Source of the DNA: a virus
Length of the DNA stretch: 44,383 nucleotides
Strand: one strand, 5' to 3'
Virus record (IMG/VR): IMGVR_UViG_3300018074_000006
Location: 1-44,383 of that record
A model generated the notes under the pieces. It did no database searches and was not told the DNA's origin. It was given only the letters and a program-made list of their open reading frames with translations. A program made the position numbers and the translations under genes. Positions 1 through 7,757 of this stretch are shown in pieces (position 1 is the first letter of the stretch; every line of letters starts with the position of its first letter).

Positions 1-33
1 CACTTCGCGCGGTTGGCCTCCAGGCGGTACTCC
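1..33. repeat. Left copy of 33-bp near-identical terminal repeat
   Basis: Matches bases 44351-44383 at 30 of 33 positions (mismatches at offsets 7, 16 and 25). It encodes EYRLEANRAK on the minus strand, against EYLLEVNREKC at the other end. It lies exactly at the window edge, so it is either an assembly overlap containing variants or a real 11-residue tandem duplication if the genome is circular. Confidence 0.8.
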
Positions 34-686
34 GGCACCTGTTCGGGCGTCGCGCCCTGGGCGCGGTAGCGCGCGCCGATGCGGAACAGTTCGTCATCGC
101 GCCGGCCCTCGGGGATCATGCCGTCCCCGCCCTCGCCGCGCGCGCGTGTCTTGGCCGCGTGCGACGCCTCCAGGATCGCCTCCACCCACTCGCCGGGGAG
201 GTCCGCGATCGGTGCGGGGCCCTGGAACAGCCACTGGCCCTGTGAGTTCCGCGACGGTGGCGCGACCACGAACCCGCCCTTGCCGCGCCAGTCCACACCG
301 TCGAAGCCCTCCGCACTCGCGCGGATGCTGGCCTGTTCCAGACGGTCGGTCAGCTTGAAGTAGAAGTGCAGGCCGCCCGACGCCGTGGTCACGGTCAGCG
401 TCTCGGGGAGGTCGCCGAGGACAGCGCGAAGCGCCTCCATCGTCTCCATCCCGCGCGCGCCCTTCTTGCAATCCACGTCCAGCACGAACAGGCGCGACGG
501 TCCGGTGGCAAGCCCGATCAGCGCCGTGGGGTGAGATTCCCACCACGCCGCGATCGTCTCCAGGTTCGTGGTCGCTGACGTGGGCTTGCCGGGGCCCCAC
601 GGATACAGCGGCTTCTTGTCCCACGAGACGGGGAACACGTACCGGCCGCGCTTCGCGTGCTCCAGTGCGGCGGACTTCAAATCCAC
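1..686 (-). CDS. Prim-pol/helicase, N-terminal primase-polymerase part (runs off left edge)
   Basis: N-terminal 228 residues of a replicative primase-polymerase. The archaeo-eukaryotic primase (prim-pol) fold is shown by the metal-binding pair D70/D72 in FVLDVDCKKG, SGGLHFYF near residue 103-110 (catalytic His) and VDWRGKGGFVVAPPS at 131-145. A PriCT-like linker (GRRDDEL...) follows and runs off the edge. GTG at 686 is chosen because it overlaps the helicase stop by 10 bases and the family motif ALxHAxRGxYVFPV begins right after it. The frame continues exactly into the gene entering at base 44383, so together they form one protein of about 725 residues that would synthesise primers and unwind DNA. 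Prim-pol is well supported; the join is inferred. Confidence 0.85.
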   Translation of the reverse strand, partial: MDLKSAALEHAKRGRYVFPVSWDKKPLYPWGPGKPTSATTNLETIAAWWESHPTALIGLATGPSRLFVLDVDCKKGARGMETMEALRAVLGDLPETLTVTTASGGLHFYFKLTDRLEQASIRASAEGFDGVDWRGKGGFVVAPPSRNSQGQWLFQGPAPIADLPGEWVEAILEASHAAKTRARGEGGDGMIPEGRRDDELFRIGARYRAQGATPEQVPEYRLEANRAK

Positions 687-2116
687 TTCGCGATCTCCTT
701 ACTGGTCACGGCGTCGGCCAGGGTCCGCTTCGACTTCAACGCGTCCAGGATTGCAGAGTCTACCGTGTCCGGTGTCACGAGGTCAACGTAAGTAACCGCG
801 AACCGCTGCCCGATGCGATGCGCGCGCGCCTCGGATTGCTCGCGGATGCCCAGGTCCCAGGTGTTCGCGAAGTACACCACGCACGTGGCCGCCGTCAAGG
901 TGATTCCCACGCCGCCCGTCTGTTGGGTGCCGACGATGAAACGCACCTTCGGGTCAGATTGAAAATCGTTCACAGCGTCGGCCCGCTCCTCGGGTGACAC
1001 GTCTCCGTGTAGCTGCCGCGTGCAGCCGCGACCATGCGCGGCTTCCAGCGCCGCCGCGATGCGCGCCACGTCCCGACGGAACGGGGCCCATACAATGGAC
1101 TTCGCGTCGCCCGTCTCCTCGATCACGTCCAGGAGCGCATCCAGGCGGCCCGATGGAATCTCCTGGACTTCGCCGTCGTCGGTCGGCACCGCACCGCACA
1201 GGATTTGCTGCAAGCGAAGGATGCGCGTAAGCACGTTCTGGGCCGTGATGGTTCCGCCCGTCAAGTCCGCGATGAAGTCCTTTCGCATCGCGGTGTAAAC
1301 GGACTTCTGTTCCGGTGTCATGGCCACGTGCCGGATGGTGTACAGCTTTTCCGGCAGCGTGAGACACTCGGACTTCAGGACGCGCGTGGAGAACGCGCCC
1401 AGGATTCGGTTCAGCCCGTCCAGGTTGCGGAACCCCTCCACCGACAGAAACGCCCGCCCGCCGATGCGCTGCTCGCGCAGCACCGCGTAGCGCGCACGGA
1501 AGGACCAGAACGACGTGTCCCCGAGGATGCCGTGGCGGAGGAACTCACACTGGCCCCACAGGTCCAGCGGGTCCTTGGTCACCGGCGTGCCCGTCAGGAT
1601 GCGGCGGAACTTCGCGAGTGGTGCCAGCTTCAGCGCCACCTTGGTCCGCTTCGCGCGGGGGTTCTTGATGGTGTTCGACTCGTCCACGGCCCAGTACACG
1701 CGCCGCTTGCGGAGGAACTTCTCCACCGCCTCCGCGCCCGGCTTGGTCACGAGCGCGTCCACGTTCACGACGAACACCGCGAGGCCCTGGAACGACAGGA
1801 GCCGGTCCCAAGACACGTCCCACGCGCCGCGCTGATCCGACGCTGGGACCCACAGCGTGACGTGGCGCGGGATGCGATCTGGCAGGTGGGCGGGAACCTC
1901 GTTCTGGGACCAGTTCCGACACACCGTCTTGGGTGCCACGACGAGGAGCGCGTCCACTTCGCCCTTCTCGTACAGGCCGGCCACGTTGTCCAGGACCACC
2001 TTGGACTTGCCCGTCCCCATCTCCATCAGGTAGGCCCAGGCAGGCTCGCGCCAGGAGCGCCGGAGCGCGTCCACTTGGTGCTGGTACGGGGTGGTCTTGT
2101 ACACGTAACTACCCAC
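677..2116 (-). CDS. SNF2/SWI2-type superfamily 2 helicase
   Basis: 479-residue DNA-dependent ATPase or helicase, likely used in replication or recombination. Visible motifs are a Q-like YQHQVDALRR at 11-20, Walker A MGTGKSK at 33-39, a DEAH-type box VDESNTIKN, motif III LTGTPV, and the C-terminal GVGITLTAA and ARAHRIGQ boxes typical of SNF2 proteins. Start is GTG at 2116, overlapping the end of the upstream nuclease gene by 8 bases. The length is ordinary for compact phage members that lack extra chromatin domains. It lies between a PD-(D/E)XK nuclease and the prim-pol gene, so it belongs to the DNA-processing block. Confidence 0.92.
   Translation of the reverse strand: MGSYVYKTTPYQHQVDALRRSWREPAWAYLMEMGTGKSKVVLDNVAGLYEKGEVDALLVVAPKTVCRNWSQNEVPAHLPDRIPRHVTLWVPASDQRGAWDVSWDRLLSFQGLAVFVVNVDALVTKPGAEAVEKFLRKRRVYWAVDESNTIKNPRAKRTKVALKLAPLAKFRRILTGTPVTKDPLDLWGQCEFLRHGILGDTSFWSFRARYAVLREQRIGGRAFLSVEGFRNLDGLNRILGAFSTRVLKSECLTLPEKLYTIRHVAMTPEQKSVYTAMRKDFIADLTGGTITAQNVLTRILRLQQILCGAVPTDDGEVQEIPSGRLDALLDVIEETGDAKSIVWAPFRRDVARIAAALEAAHGRGCTRQLHGDVSPEERADAVNDFQSDPKVRFIVGTQQTGGVGITLTAATCVVYFANTWDLGIREQSEARAHRIGQRFAVTYVDLVTPDTVDSAILDALKSKRTLADAVTSKEIAKWI
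757..786 (-). promoter_or_regulatory. Possible sigma-70-like promoter for prim-pol gene
   Basis: On the minus strand TTGACC (786-781) and TAGACT (762-757) are separated by 18 bases, inside the 3' end of the helicase gene and about 70 bases before the prim-pol start. The boxes fit a sigma-70 pattern, but they also encode conserved helicase residues (VDLVTPDTVDS), so this may be coincidence. Confidence 0.3.
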
Positions 2117-2570
2117 GAGCGTGTCCCTCCGTACACTTGCAGGTGTCGGGGCAGCCGCCCCAGGTCACTCGCTCCAGGAGCGCGTCCCAGTCGATCGGCG
2201 CGGGGAGGACGAGTTCGGCCGGTAGCATCCCCATGCCCTGGCCGGCTAGCTTCATGGACTGGTCGCCGCGGTACAGCCACGCGTTCGCGCGGCCCTTCAC
2301 CAGCTTGCCGATCAGGACGAACGCGTTTTGTTTCGCGCCCCACTGACGCATAAGCCAGTGAGGTTGTCCCGGCTGAAACTTCACCTGCCAGCCCGTCGCC
2401 ACCTTCATCTCCAGCCAGAAGTCGAACGACGCCCAGCGCGCGAACACGTCGGGGACGCTGCGCGTGGTGGTGCCGGACTCGATTCGATACCAGTCGAGAG
2501 CGTGGCCCGCGCGCCCGGCCGCCTCGCGCAGTCCCTTGTGGGCCAGCATGGTGAACGCCGATTCCTTCAA
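2109..2570 (-). CDS. PD-(D/E)XK (VRR-NUC/resolvase-like) endonuclease
   Basis: 153-residue putative nuclease. The signature is RIESGTTTRSVPDVF, then FWLEMKV (the E-x-K catalytic strand) and FQPGQPHWL, the usual order in phage VRR-NUC or Holliday-junction-type nucleases. The start is taken as TTG at 2570, whose TTGA overlaps the previous stop; an internal ATG nine codons on is the alternative. Position directly before the helicase suggests work on branched or linear DNA during replication or recombination. The C-terminus has a small Cys cluster (CPDTCKC). Family assignment is good, exact substrate unknown. Confidence 0.75.
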   Translation of the reverse strand: MKESAFTMLAHKGLREAAGRAGHALDWYRIESGTTTRSVPDVFARWASFDFWLEMKVATGWQVKFQPGQPHWLMRQWGAKQNAFVLIGKLVKGRANAWLYRGDQSMKLAGQGMGMLPAELVLPAPIDWDALLERVTWGGCPDTCKCTEGHARG

Positions 2571-2839
2571 GACAGTTTCCCCGCCTTCACGTCGGCCTCG
2601 CTGCGCGCGCACACGCCGGGGCACTTCAAGCACGCGCGACGCTGGGCCACCACGTCGTGGAGGTCCTCCAGTACGTCGGACTCCGCGAGCCGGGACCGCT
2701 TGCCCTCGCGGACGCGCGCGCTGATCTTCCCGCCGCCCACGCGTTTCTCCTCGTCGCACCGCTCCGGGAGAATATACGCCGCGAACTGGGTGCAGTAGAA
2801 CAGGACGCGCTCGTGGACGGTGATGGTGCGCGGCTTCAC
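2567..2839 (-). CDS. Small Cys-containing protein of unknown function
   Basis: 90 residues if the GTG at 2839 is used, with GGGG upstream as a weak ribosome-binding site; no ATG is available in the conserved part. The C-terminal RRACLKCPGVCARSE holds three closely spaced Cys residues and another Cys pair lies near residues 16 and 28, so a zinc-stabilised or Fe-S fold is conceivable. It is coupled by overlap to the nuclease gene downstream, which suggests a nucleic-acid role. I do not recognise the family. Confidence 0.6.
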   Translation of the reverse strand: MKPRTITVHERVLFYCTQFAAYILPERCDEEKRVGGGKISARVREGKRSRLAESDVLEDLHDVVAQRRACLKCPGVCARSEADVKAGKLS

Positions 2840-2847
2840 GTCGGCCC

Positions 2848-3258
2848 CTAGTTCAGGATGCCGAACGAGGCGAGATGAATCACGAGCCGCGGGAACCATC
2901 CAGCGTAATGCGTGATGGTCGCCAGCTTGGTGGAGGTCGCCTCGGGCGCGGCCTTCTGGAGACGCTGGAGCCGATACGCGCGACACGTCTCCGTGATGGT
3001 CGCGAGCCCAGCACCGGCTACTCCGATTTGGCCGGACACGCCAGTAGCGTCACCGCACGGTGACGCTACAGCCTCGCTGGCGCTGGACGACGGAGGCGCG
3101 GACTCGGCGTGTTTGGTCGCGTAGTCATCGGCGGAATACGCCTCGGCGTACACCTCGGCCTCGGGCGTGGGTTCGGGCTCCTCGTCCGGCCACCACGTGG
3201 CGAGGGCCGGCGTCGGCAGGGCGAGGAACAGGAGACACAGAAACGTGTACAGCTTCAT
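2848..3258 (-). CDS. Exported protein with signal peptide, unknown function
   Basis: 136 residues starting at an ATG with a strong site (GGAGG, 5 bases before it). The first 20 residues (MKLYTFLCLLFLALPTPALA) form a classical Sec signal peptide with an Ala-x-Ala cleavage site. The mature part is acidic and Pro/Ser-rich, with two Cys (CGD, ETCRAY) that could form a disulfide. It follows the SPFH gene by 13 bases. An exported protein inside the replication block is odd and suggests envelope remodelling or superinfection control, but nothing in the sequence proves it. Confidence 0.7.
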   Translation of the reverse strand: MKLYTFLCLLFLALPTPALATWWPDEEPEPTPEAEVYAEAYSADDYATKHAESAPPSSSASEAVASPCGDATGVSGQIGVAGAGLATITETCRAYRLQRLQKAAPEATSTKLATITHYAGWFPRLVIHLASFGILN

Positions 3259-3271
3259 GGGAACCTCCAGT

Positions 3272-3850
3272 TTATACGATGAAGTCGCCGGGAAGATCGT
3301 TCGCGGCGGAGCGCCCGGTGATGAGACGGAGTGTCGGCGCGGTGGTAAAAGTGACGAACCCCACGCGCCGGATCTTCACGCCCCACCCGTGCATTCGCGC
3401 CTTGCCCAGCTTGGCCACGGCCTCGGTCCAGTCGGGCCGCGCCATCTCGGCCAGCGTCGCGGCGCGCGCGAGTTCGGCCGCAGCCACTCGGCACGTGTCG
3501 CCCACGGTGGGCTTGAGTTCGTCGTTCACGTTCTGGAAGTACCAGTCCAGCCGCTCGATTTGCGTCTGGACGCCCAGGGTGAACGTCACGTCCTGGCCGT
3601 CGGTGGTCCGCACCGTCTGGGGCTCCGTCTCGAACACCTCCACGTTGCACTCTCTCGCGATGATGCGGCCCGCGAACGGAACGGACCAGTGCACGCCGGT
3701 CCCGCGGATGCCGTTGGTGCCATCGCACAGGAGCACCACGCGCCCGAACAGTAGCTTGACGCCCTGTTCCCACGGGTCCAGGACAGTGAACGGCCACAGC
3801 GTGCGGACGTGCTCCAGAAGCTCGCGGAGGAGGTCGGCCAGCGTCGTCAT
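3272..3850 (-). CDS. SPFH/band 7 domain protein
   Basis: 192 residues resembling the SPFH (stomatin/prohibitin/flotillin) core: PWEQGVKLLFGRV near 26-38, GTGVHWSVPF, TEPQTVRTTDGQDVTF, a QTQIERLDWYFQNV segment and the late WGVKIRRVGF. SPFH proteins build ring-like membrane scaffolds and often control proteases. This one lacks a clear transmembrane anchor (only LWPF near residue 18) and the long C-terminal coiled coil, so it is a minimal form. Its ATG overlaps the stop of the HTH-phosphoesterase gene (ATGA), so the two are translationally coupled. Family call is fairly sure, role unknown. Confidence 0.75.
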   Translation of the reverse strand: MTTLADLLRELLEHVRTLWPFTVLDPWEQGVKLLFGRVVLLCDGTNGIRGTGVHWSVPFAGRIIARECNVEVFETEPQTVRTTDGQDVTFTLGVQTQIERLDWYFQNVNDELKPTVGDTCRVAAAELARAATLAEMARPDWTEAVAKLGKARMHGWGVKIRRVGFVTFTTAPTLRLITGRSAANDLPGDFIV

Positions 3851-5076
3851 TTCTTGGCCTTGTCCACCAGGATGGGGTTCAGGTTCGAGACGATCCGGTG
3901 CTTGGCGTCGATCACGAACGACGCCTGGAGGGGCTGTTCGAACCCGAAGCCGCCGCGGTCCGCGTACCCGTTCCAGCCGATCAGCGAGCCGTTGCCCACG
4001 CGCGTGCGGCCGGGATCGTACTGGTGAAAGTGGCCGTGGCAGTACACCAGGATGCGCGGACCGGACAGCGCCTCGCGGCCCATGCGCCGATTGAACGGGA
4101 CGGAGATGCCGCCGACGCCGCCGCCGGACTTCACGCCGTCGCCGTGCGAGAACCGCGCCACCTCGCCGTACACGGTCAGGTCATTGTAGTACCCTTCCCC
4201 CAGCTGGAACGTCACGCGGGGCTCGTCCGCGAACCGGGCAGCCAGCTGTTTATACAGCGCGAACTCGTACGAGTTTCGGAACCCGCCAGCGGAGTGCATC
4301 TTCGCGGTGCTGCGCCCGTGATTTCCGTTGGACGTGGGGATGACGAGCCGGGCCAAGTCCCCGTGCGCCAGGAGGAACCGGATTCCCTTCTCCAGGAGGT
4401 CGTAGGCCAGCGCCATCTCCTCCAGCGGGGTCAGGTAGTTCTCGGACACGTACTCCTCGTGTATCCAGCCGGTGCACAGGTCGCCGCCGATCCACAGGAC
4501 CGCGGTGTCGATCGACCACGCGGAGCGCGCCGCTTGCATCATGGTCAGGTTGGACCGGAAGAATTGCTCCGCGCGCACCGTCGCGATGGCGGGGGTGTAC
4601 TCGTTCCGCCAGCCTACTTCCGACGCGCGCACGCGCTCGCCCACGTGCCAGTCGCTGGCCAGCATGAAATAGGTGGCCTCTGGCAGCCCGCCCTTGCGCG
4701 CGGTCACCTTGATTTCTGCCGAGGCGCGGCCGGCCAGCGCCGTGGCCGCCTCCAGCCGCGCCTCGGCCACGGTCGCGCGCTCCTCCGCGTCGGCCAGTTC
4801 GTTCTTCAGGACCTTGCGCTCCGCCGCCGCCTTCACGCGCACCCGCTCCGCTGCGATCGACGCGCGCGCGTCGGTGTCGGGATCACGCGCCGCGCCCTTC
4901 ACGCCCAGGGCTGCGCGGAACTCGTCCATGCCGCCGAACGCGTAGTGAACGGAGCCGGGCTTTACGCCGGTCAGCCGCTGAAGCTGGTTCGCTGTGAACG
5001 TGATTCCGTGCGCCGCGATGGCGCGCGCGCCGGCCTCCAGTAGCTGGGCGCGGGACTTCTTCGGGGCGTGCTTCAA
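3847..5076 (-). CDS. TetR-like HTH / coiled-coil / calcineurin-like metallophosphoesterase fusion
   Basis: 409 residues. Residues 10-58 look like a TetR-type N-terminal helix-turn-helix (LLEAGARAIAAHG then TANQLQRLTGVKPGSVHYAF). Residues 70-120 are a charged Ala/Glu/Arg coiled coil. From 135 on there is a complete metallophosphoesterase core: SDWH 141-144, GGDL 197-200, GNHG 251-254, SHGDG around H311 and CHGHFH 346-351. All expected metal ligands are present. Start is a TTG with GGAGG six bases upstream, directly after the polymerase stop. The enzyme could be a nuclease (Mre11-like) or a nucleotide phosphodiesterase; the HTH suggests DNA binding. Confidence 0.8.
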   Translation of the reverse strand: MKHAPKKSRAQLLEAGARAIAAHGITFTANQLQRLTGVKPGSVHYAFGGMDEFRAALGVKGAARDPDTDARASIAAERVRVKAAAERKVLKNELADAEERATVAEARLEAATALAGRASAEIKVTARKGGLPEATYFMLASDWHVGERVRASEVGWRNEYTPAIATVRAEQFFRSNLTMMQAARSAWSIDTAVLWIGGDLCTGWIHEEYVSENYLTPLEEMALAYDLLEKGIRFLLAHGDLARLVIPTSNGNHGRSTAKMHSAGGFRNSYEFALYKQLAARFADEPRVTFQLGEGYYNDLTVYGEVARFSHGDGVKSGGGVGGISVPFNRRMGREALSGPRILVYCHGHFHQYDPGRTRVGNGSLIGWNGYADRGGFGFEQPLQASFVIDAKHRIVSNLNPILVDKAKK

Positions 5077-5086
5077 GGGGGCCTCC

Positions 5087-7009
5087 TTACTTTGCGTCGC
5101 GCCAGTTAGCGCCGGTCCCAGAGTCTACCACGATCGGGCACCGCAGGGACACGGCGTCGCGGACCACGTTTGCAATCTCCGCGCCCGCCTCGGGCGACGC
5201 CACGCTGGAGTCGATTTCGTCGTGAACCTGTAGGAGCGTGTTCCGGTAGCCCGCGCGCCACAGGTCGCGCATCGCCAGCTTTATCCAGTCGGCCGCGCTG
5301 CCCTGAATGAGTCGGTTCATGGCGCGGTACGTGAACGCGCGGCGCAGCGGTTGACCGGGCCACCGACGCTGTGCGGCAGCGTGACCGAACACCGGCTCCG
5401 GCCGGTCCTCGGGTTTTCCACGGAAGTGAACGTCCGGTTCCCAGAAGGGGAATCGCGCGCGCCGCCCGTACAGCGTGGTGATGAAGCCGCGCTCCTGGGC
5501 CTTCGCGTTGCACAGCTTCGACAGCCCGCGCACGAACGGGATTCGGGCGTGGTACTTTTCGATGACCGCCACCGCCTCGTCGTAGGGGATGCCCAGCGAC
5601 GCCGCCAGCTTCTTCACGCCCATCTCGTACGCCAGCCCGAGATTGATGGGCTTCGCTTGCTTGCGCGTTATGCCCACCATGTTCGCCACGATCAGGTGCC
5701 AGTCCGCTTTCGCGCCGCCCTTGGCGAACTCCTCGGCCGCCTCCTTCGCCATCGGCAGCGACGAGCGGATGGCGTAGTGGACCGTGAGGCGCGGCTCCTG
5801 TTGCGACACGTCCGCGGAGTGGAACAGGTCGCCGTCCTCGGGCAGGTACAGCGCGCGGATCTCCTTTCCCAGGTCGCTGCGCTCGCTCGCCTGTTGGGTG
5901 TTCGGCGACGTACACGAGAAGCGCCCGGTGACGGTGCCGGCTTCGCGATCGTCGCGGCGCAGCGGGTTCAGTTCGGGGAAGATGCGGTCCCCGTGGATCG
6001 CGTTCAGGATGCCGCCCTCTATCCCGAGCGTGCGCGCCGTGTTCGCCGCGCGCCACTCGCGCAGCGTCGTGAAGAACGGGTGCGGGTGCGCCTCCATCCA
6101 CGCCTTGGTGAACGAGCCCCGCCCCGCCTTGGTGCGCGGGTACGCGATCCCGAGCCGGTCACACACCTGCCCGATGGCCTTGGTGCCGCGCGCCGAGACG
6201 ATCGTGGCCCCGTACTCGAACCGAAGCCGCTTCTGGAGGGTGCGCTCGCGCTGGTCCACGCGGTGCCAGAGTCTCTCCGCGCCCTCCACGTCCACGCGGA
6301 TGCCACGCGAACGCATGGAGGTCAGCATCGGGAGGAGGTCGCACTCCAGGCGGTACAGCTTGGTGAGGCCCTGCTCCTCCAGGCGCGAAGCCTGCCACGC
6401 GTGCAGCGCGCGGGTGGCGGCTATGTCGCCCTCGCCGTAGGGGCCCACGTCGCGCGAGTGATAACGCCACAGGTTCGCGCGGGCCAGCCGGAGCCGGGCC
6501 TCGTCGGTCAGCGCCTTGCGGGTCCGGGCCTCCTCGGCCGCGAACAGCCCGAGGCGATCGGCGGCGGCCAGGAGGAGTTCGGGCCGCTTGCCCGCCACGC
6601 CCGCGCGCGCGGCGCACGCGTCCAGGCTGTAGCTGGGCTGATACTCGTTCAGGAGCGCCGCGCCCGCGATGGTGTCCTCCATCTCGCCCGCGAACTCTAC
6701 GCCCTCCGTGGTGGCCCACCCCAGGTCATAGAGGCCGTTATGGAACACCCACCGCCGGGGCTCGCGCGCGGTGTCGCGCAGCCAGGAGAACACGGAGCCG
6801 GGGTCCACGTTGCCGCCGCCCGCGTGGCGGACGGGGAAGTACCACTCGCGGTCCGCGGTGCCGATGCACACGCCGACCACCTCGCCGCCCCGCCAGGGCC
6901 AGCCCGCGCCGGCCTCGGCGGCCAGCCCCTCGTCCCGTGTCTCTAGGTCCACGTAGAGGAGCGGCACGCCGCCGAGGTTGGGCAGCGACTTGGGGGGAGT
7001 CCAGGACAC
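5087..7009 (-). CDS. Family A DNA polymerase (PolA-like) with 3'-5' exonuclease
   Basis: 640-residue replicative polymerase. The proofreading domain shows YVDLETRDEG (Exo I), VFHNGLYDLGW (Exo II) and YGEGDIAATRAL (Exo III). Polymerase motifs follow in order: ADVSQQEPRL (A), RKQAKPINLGLAYEMG (B, with the Lys and Tyr of the O-helix) and LQVHDEID (C). There is no 5'-3' exonuclease domain, as usual for phage polymerases. GTG at 7009 is chosen because upstream codons read as non-coding and it sits just after the stop of the small membrane gene. It likely replicates the phage genome with the prim-pol/helicase, SSB-like protein and SF2 helicase. Confidence 0.95.
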   Translation of the reverse strand: MSWTPPKSLPNLGGVPLLYVDLETRDEGLAAEAGAGWPWRGGEVVGVCIGTADREWYFPVRHAGGGNVDPGSVFSWLRDTAREPRRWVFHNGLYDLGWATTEGVEFAGEMEDTIAGAALLNEYQPSYSLDACAARAGVAGKRPELLLAAADRLGLFAAEEARTRKALTDEARLRLARANLWRYHSRDVGPYGEGDIAATRALHAWQASRLEEQGLTKLYRLECDLLPMLTSMRSRGIRVDVEGAERLWHRVDQRERTLQKRLRFEYGATIVSARGTKAIGQVCDRLGIAYPRTKAGRGSFTKAWMEAHPHPFFTTLREWRAANTARTLGIEGGILNAIHGDRIFPELNPLRRDDREAGTVTGRFSCTSPNTQQASERSDLGKEIRALYLPEDGDLFHSADVSQQEPRLTVHYAIRSSLPMAKEAAEEFAKGGAKADWHLIVANMVGITRKQAKPINLGLAYEMGVKKLAASLGIPYDEAVAVIEKYHARIPFVRGLSKLCNAKAQERGFITTLYGRRARFPFWEPDVHFRGKPEDRPEPVFGHAAAQRRWPGQPLRRAFTYRAMNRLIQGSAADWIKLAMRDLWRAGYRNTLLQVHDEIDSSVASPEAGAEIANVVRDAVSLRCPIVVDSGTGANWRDAK

Positions 7010-7014
7010 CCCGG

Positions 7015-7194
7015 CTAGTCGCGCGTCATGGCGTACAGCGCGAAGATGCCGCCCAGCCCGGCCACCGGGTAGGGGTGGGCCACGAACGCGCCCCACACGC
7101 CCGCCCAGAGGCCGCCAGCGATCCACAGGGCGAAGGCCGCCCCCGTGCAGCCAGCCAGGAACCCGACCACGCCCGCGATCAGCCGGGCGATCAT
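7015..7194 (-). CDS. Small double-spanning membrane protein
   Basis: 59 residues with two hydrophobic helices: LIAGVVGFLAGCTGAAFALWIAG and a later GLGGIFALYAM, joined by a Trp-rich loop. The ATG overlaps the kinase stop (ATGA), so translation is coupled. Location between nucleotide metabolism and polymerase genes gives no functional hint. Too short for the usual gene-length filters, but the overlap on one side and the 5-base gap to the polymerase start on the other support a real gene. Confidence 0.65.
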   Translation of the reverse strand: MIARLIAGVVGFLAGCTGAAFALWIAGGLWAGVWGAFVAHPYPVAGLGGIFALYAMTRD

Positions 7195-7757
7195 CGGGTG
7201 GGCTCCATGCCGAAGGCGTGGAGGAACGCCCGCGCGCCGCCGTACAGGAGGGGCAGCTGGCCGTGGGGTGCGGACAGAACCGCGTCCACTTCCAGCGTGT
7301 CCACCAGGGCCTCGGACGCGTGGCCCGTCTGGTCGGTGCCGGGGCCGTCGGACTTCACGAGGCGCAGCACCACGCCGCCCGTCTGGCGGATGGCGTCGCA
7401 CTCGTTCGGGAACCGCACGTCCGTGAACACCACCACGTTCTCGGGCAGCCGGCGAGCGGTGACCATCGCGCGCTTGACCCAAAATTCCGGGTCCACCGCA
7501 CGGAACCCCTCGGTTCCGATCAGCTGGAGGACCTCCCGCGGGGTGCGCGCCTTGCCGTCGGCCCCGGTCCATCGGTGGTCCGGCGTCTCCTTGCCGGCGA
7601 GCGTGTTCACCTGCTCGTCGGTCAGGTCGAACATTTCCATGCACAGCCGCTTCAGCGGCGACGCGAACGAGAGAAGCGCCGCGCCGTACTCGCGCCGGAT
7701 CATCTCACCCACGGAGTCCTTGCCGCTTCCAGCGCGGCCCGTCAGTCCTACGATCAT
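7191..7757 (-). CDS. Deoxynucleoside monophosphate kinase
   Basis: 188-residue P-loop kinase. GLTGRAGSGKDSVG at 4-17 is the Walker A loop seen in phage dNMP kinases, and VVFTDVRFPNECDAI matches the conserved DVRFxNE signature of the T4 gp1-like family. It would phosphorylate dNMPs to dNDPs to feed replication. The ATG overlaps the stop of the HD-domain gene (ATGA); the next gene overlaps its own stop the same way. Paired with an HD nucleotidase, it points to phage control of the nucleotide pool. Confidence 0.88.
   Translation of the reverse strand: MIVGLTGRAGSGKDSVGEMIRREYGAALLSFASPLKRLCMEMFDLTDEQVNTLAGKETPDHRWTGADGKARTPREVLQLIGTEGFRAVDPEFWVKRAMVTARRLPENVVVFTDVRFPNECDAIRQTGGVVLRLVKSDGPGTDQTGHASEALVDTLEVDAVLSAPHGQLPLLYGGARAFLHAFGMEPTR

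Noticed and set aside
94-624. Long Arg/Gly-rich minus-strand frame
   Set aside because: It is out of frame with the prim-pol motifs (VDCKKG, SGGLHFYF) that lie in the overlapping frame; the translation is a GC-rich shadow.
1034-2353. 439-residue plus-strand frame opposite the helicase
   Set aside because: Antisense shadow of a gene with clear helicase motifs; composition is Arg/His/Pro-rich and no family pattern is visible.
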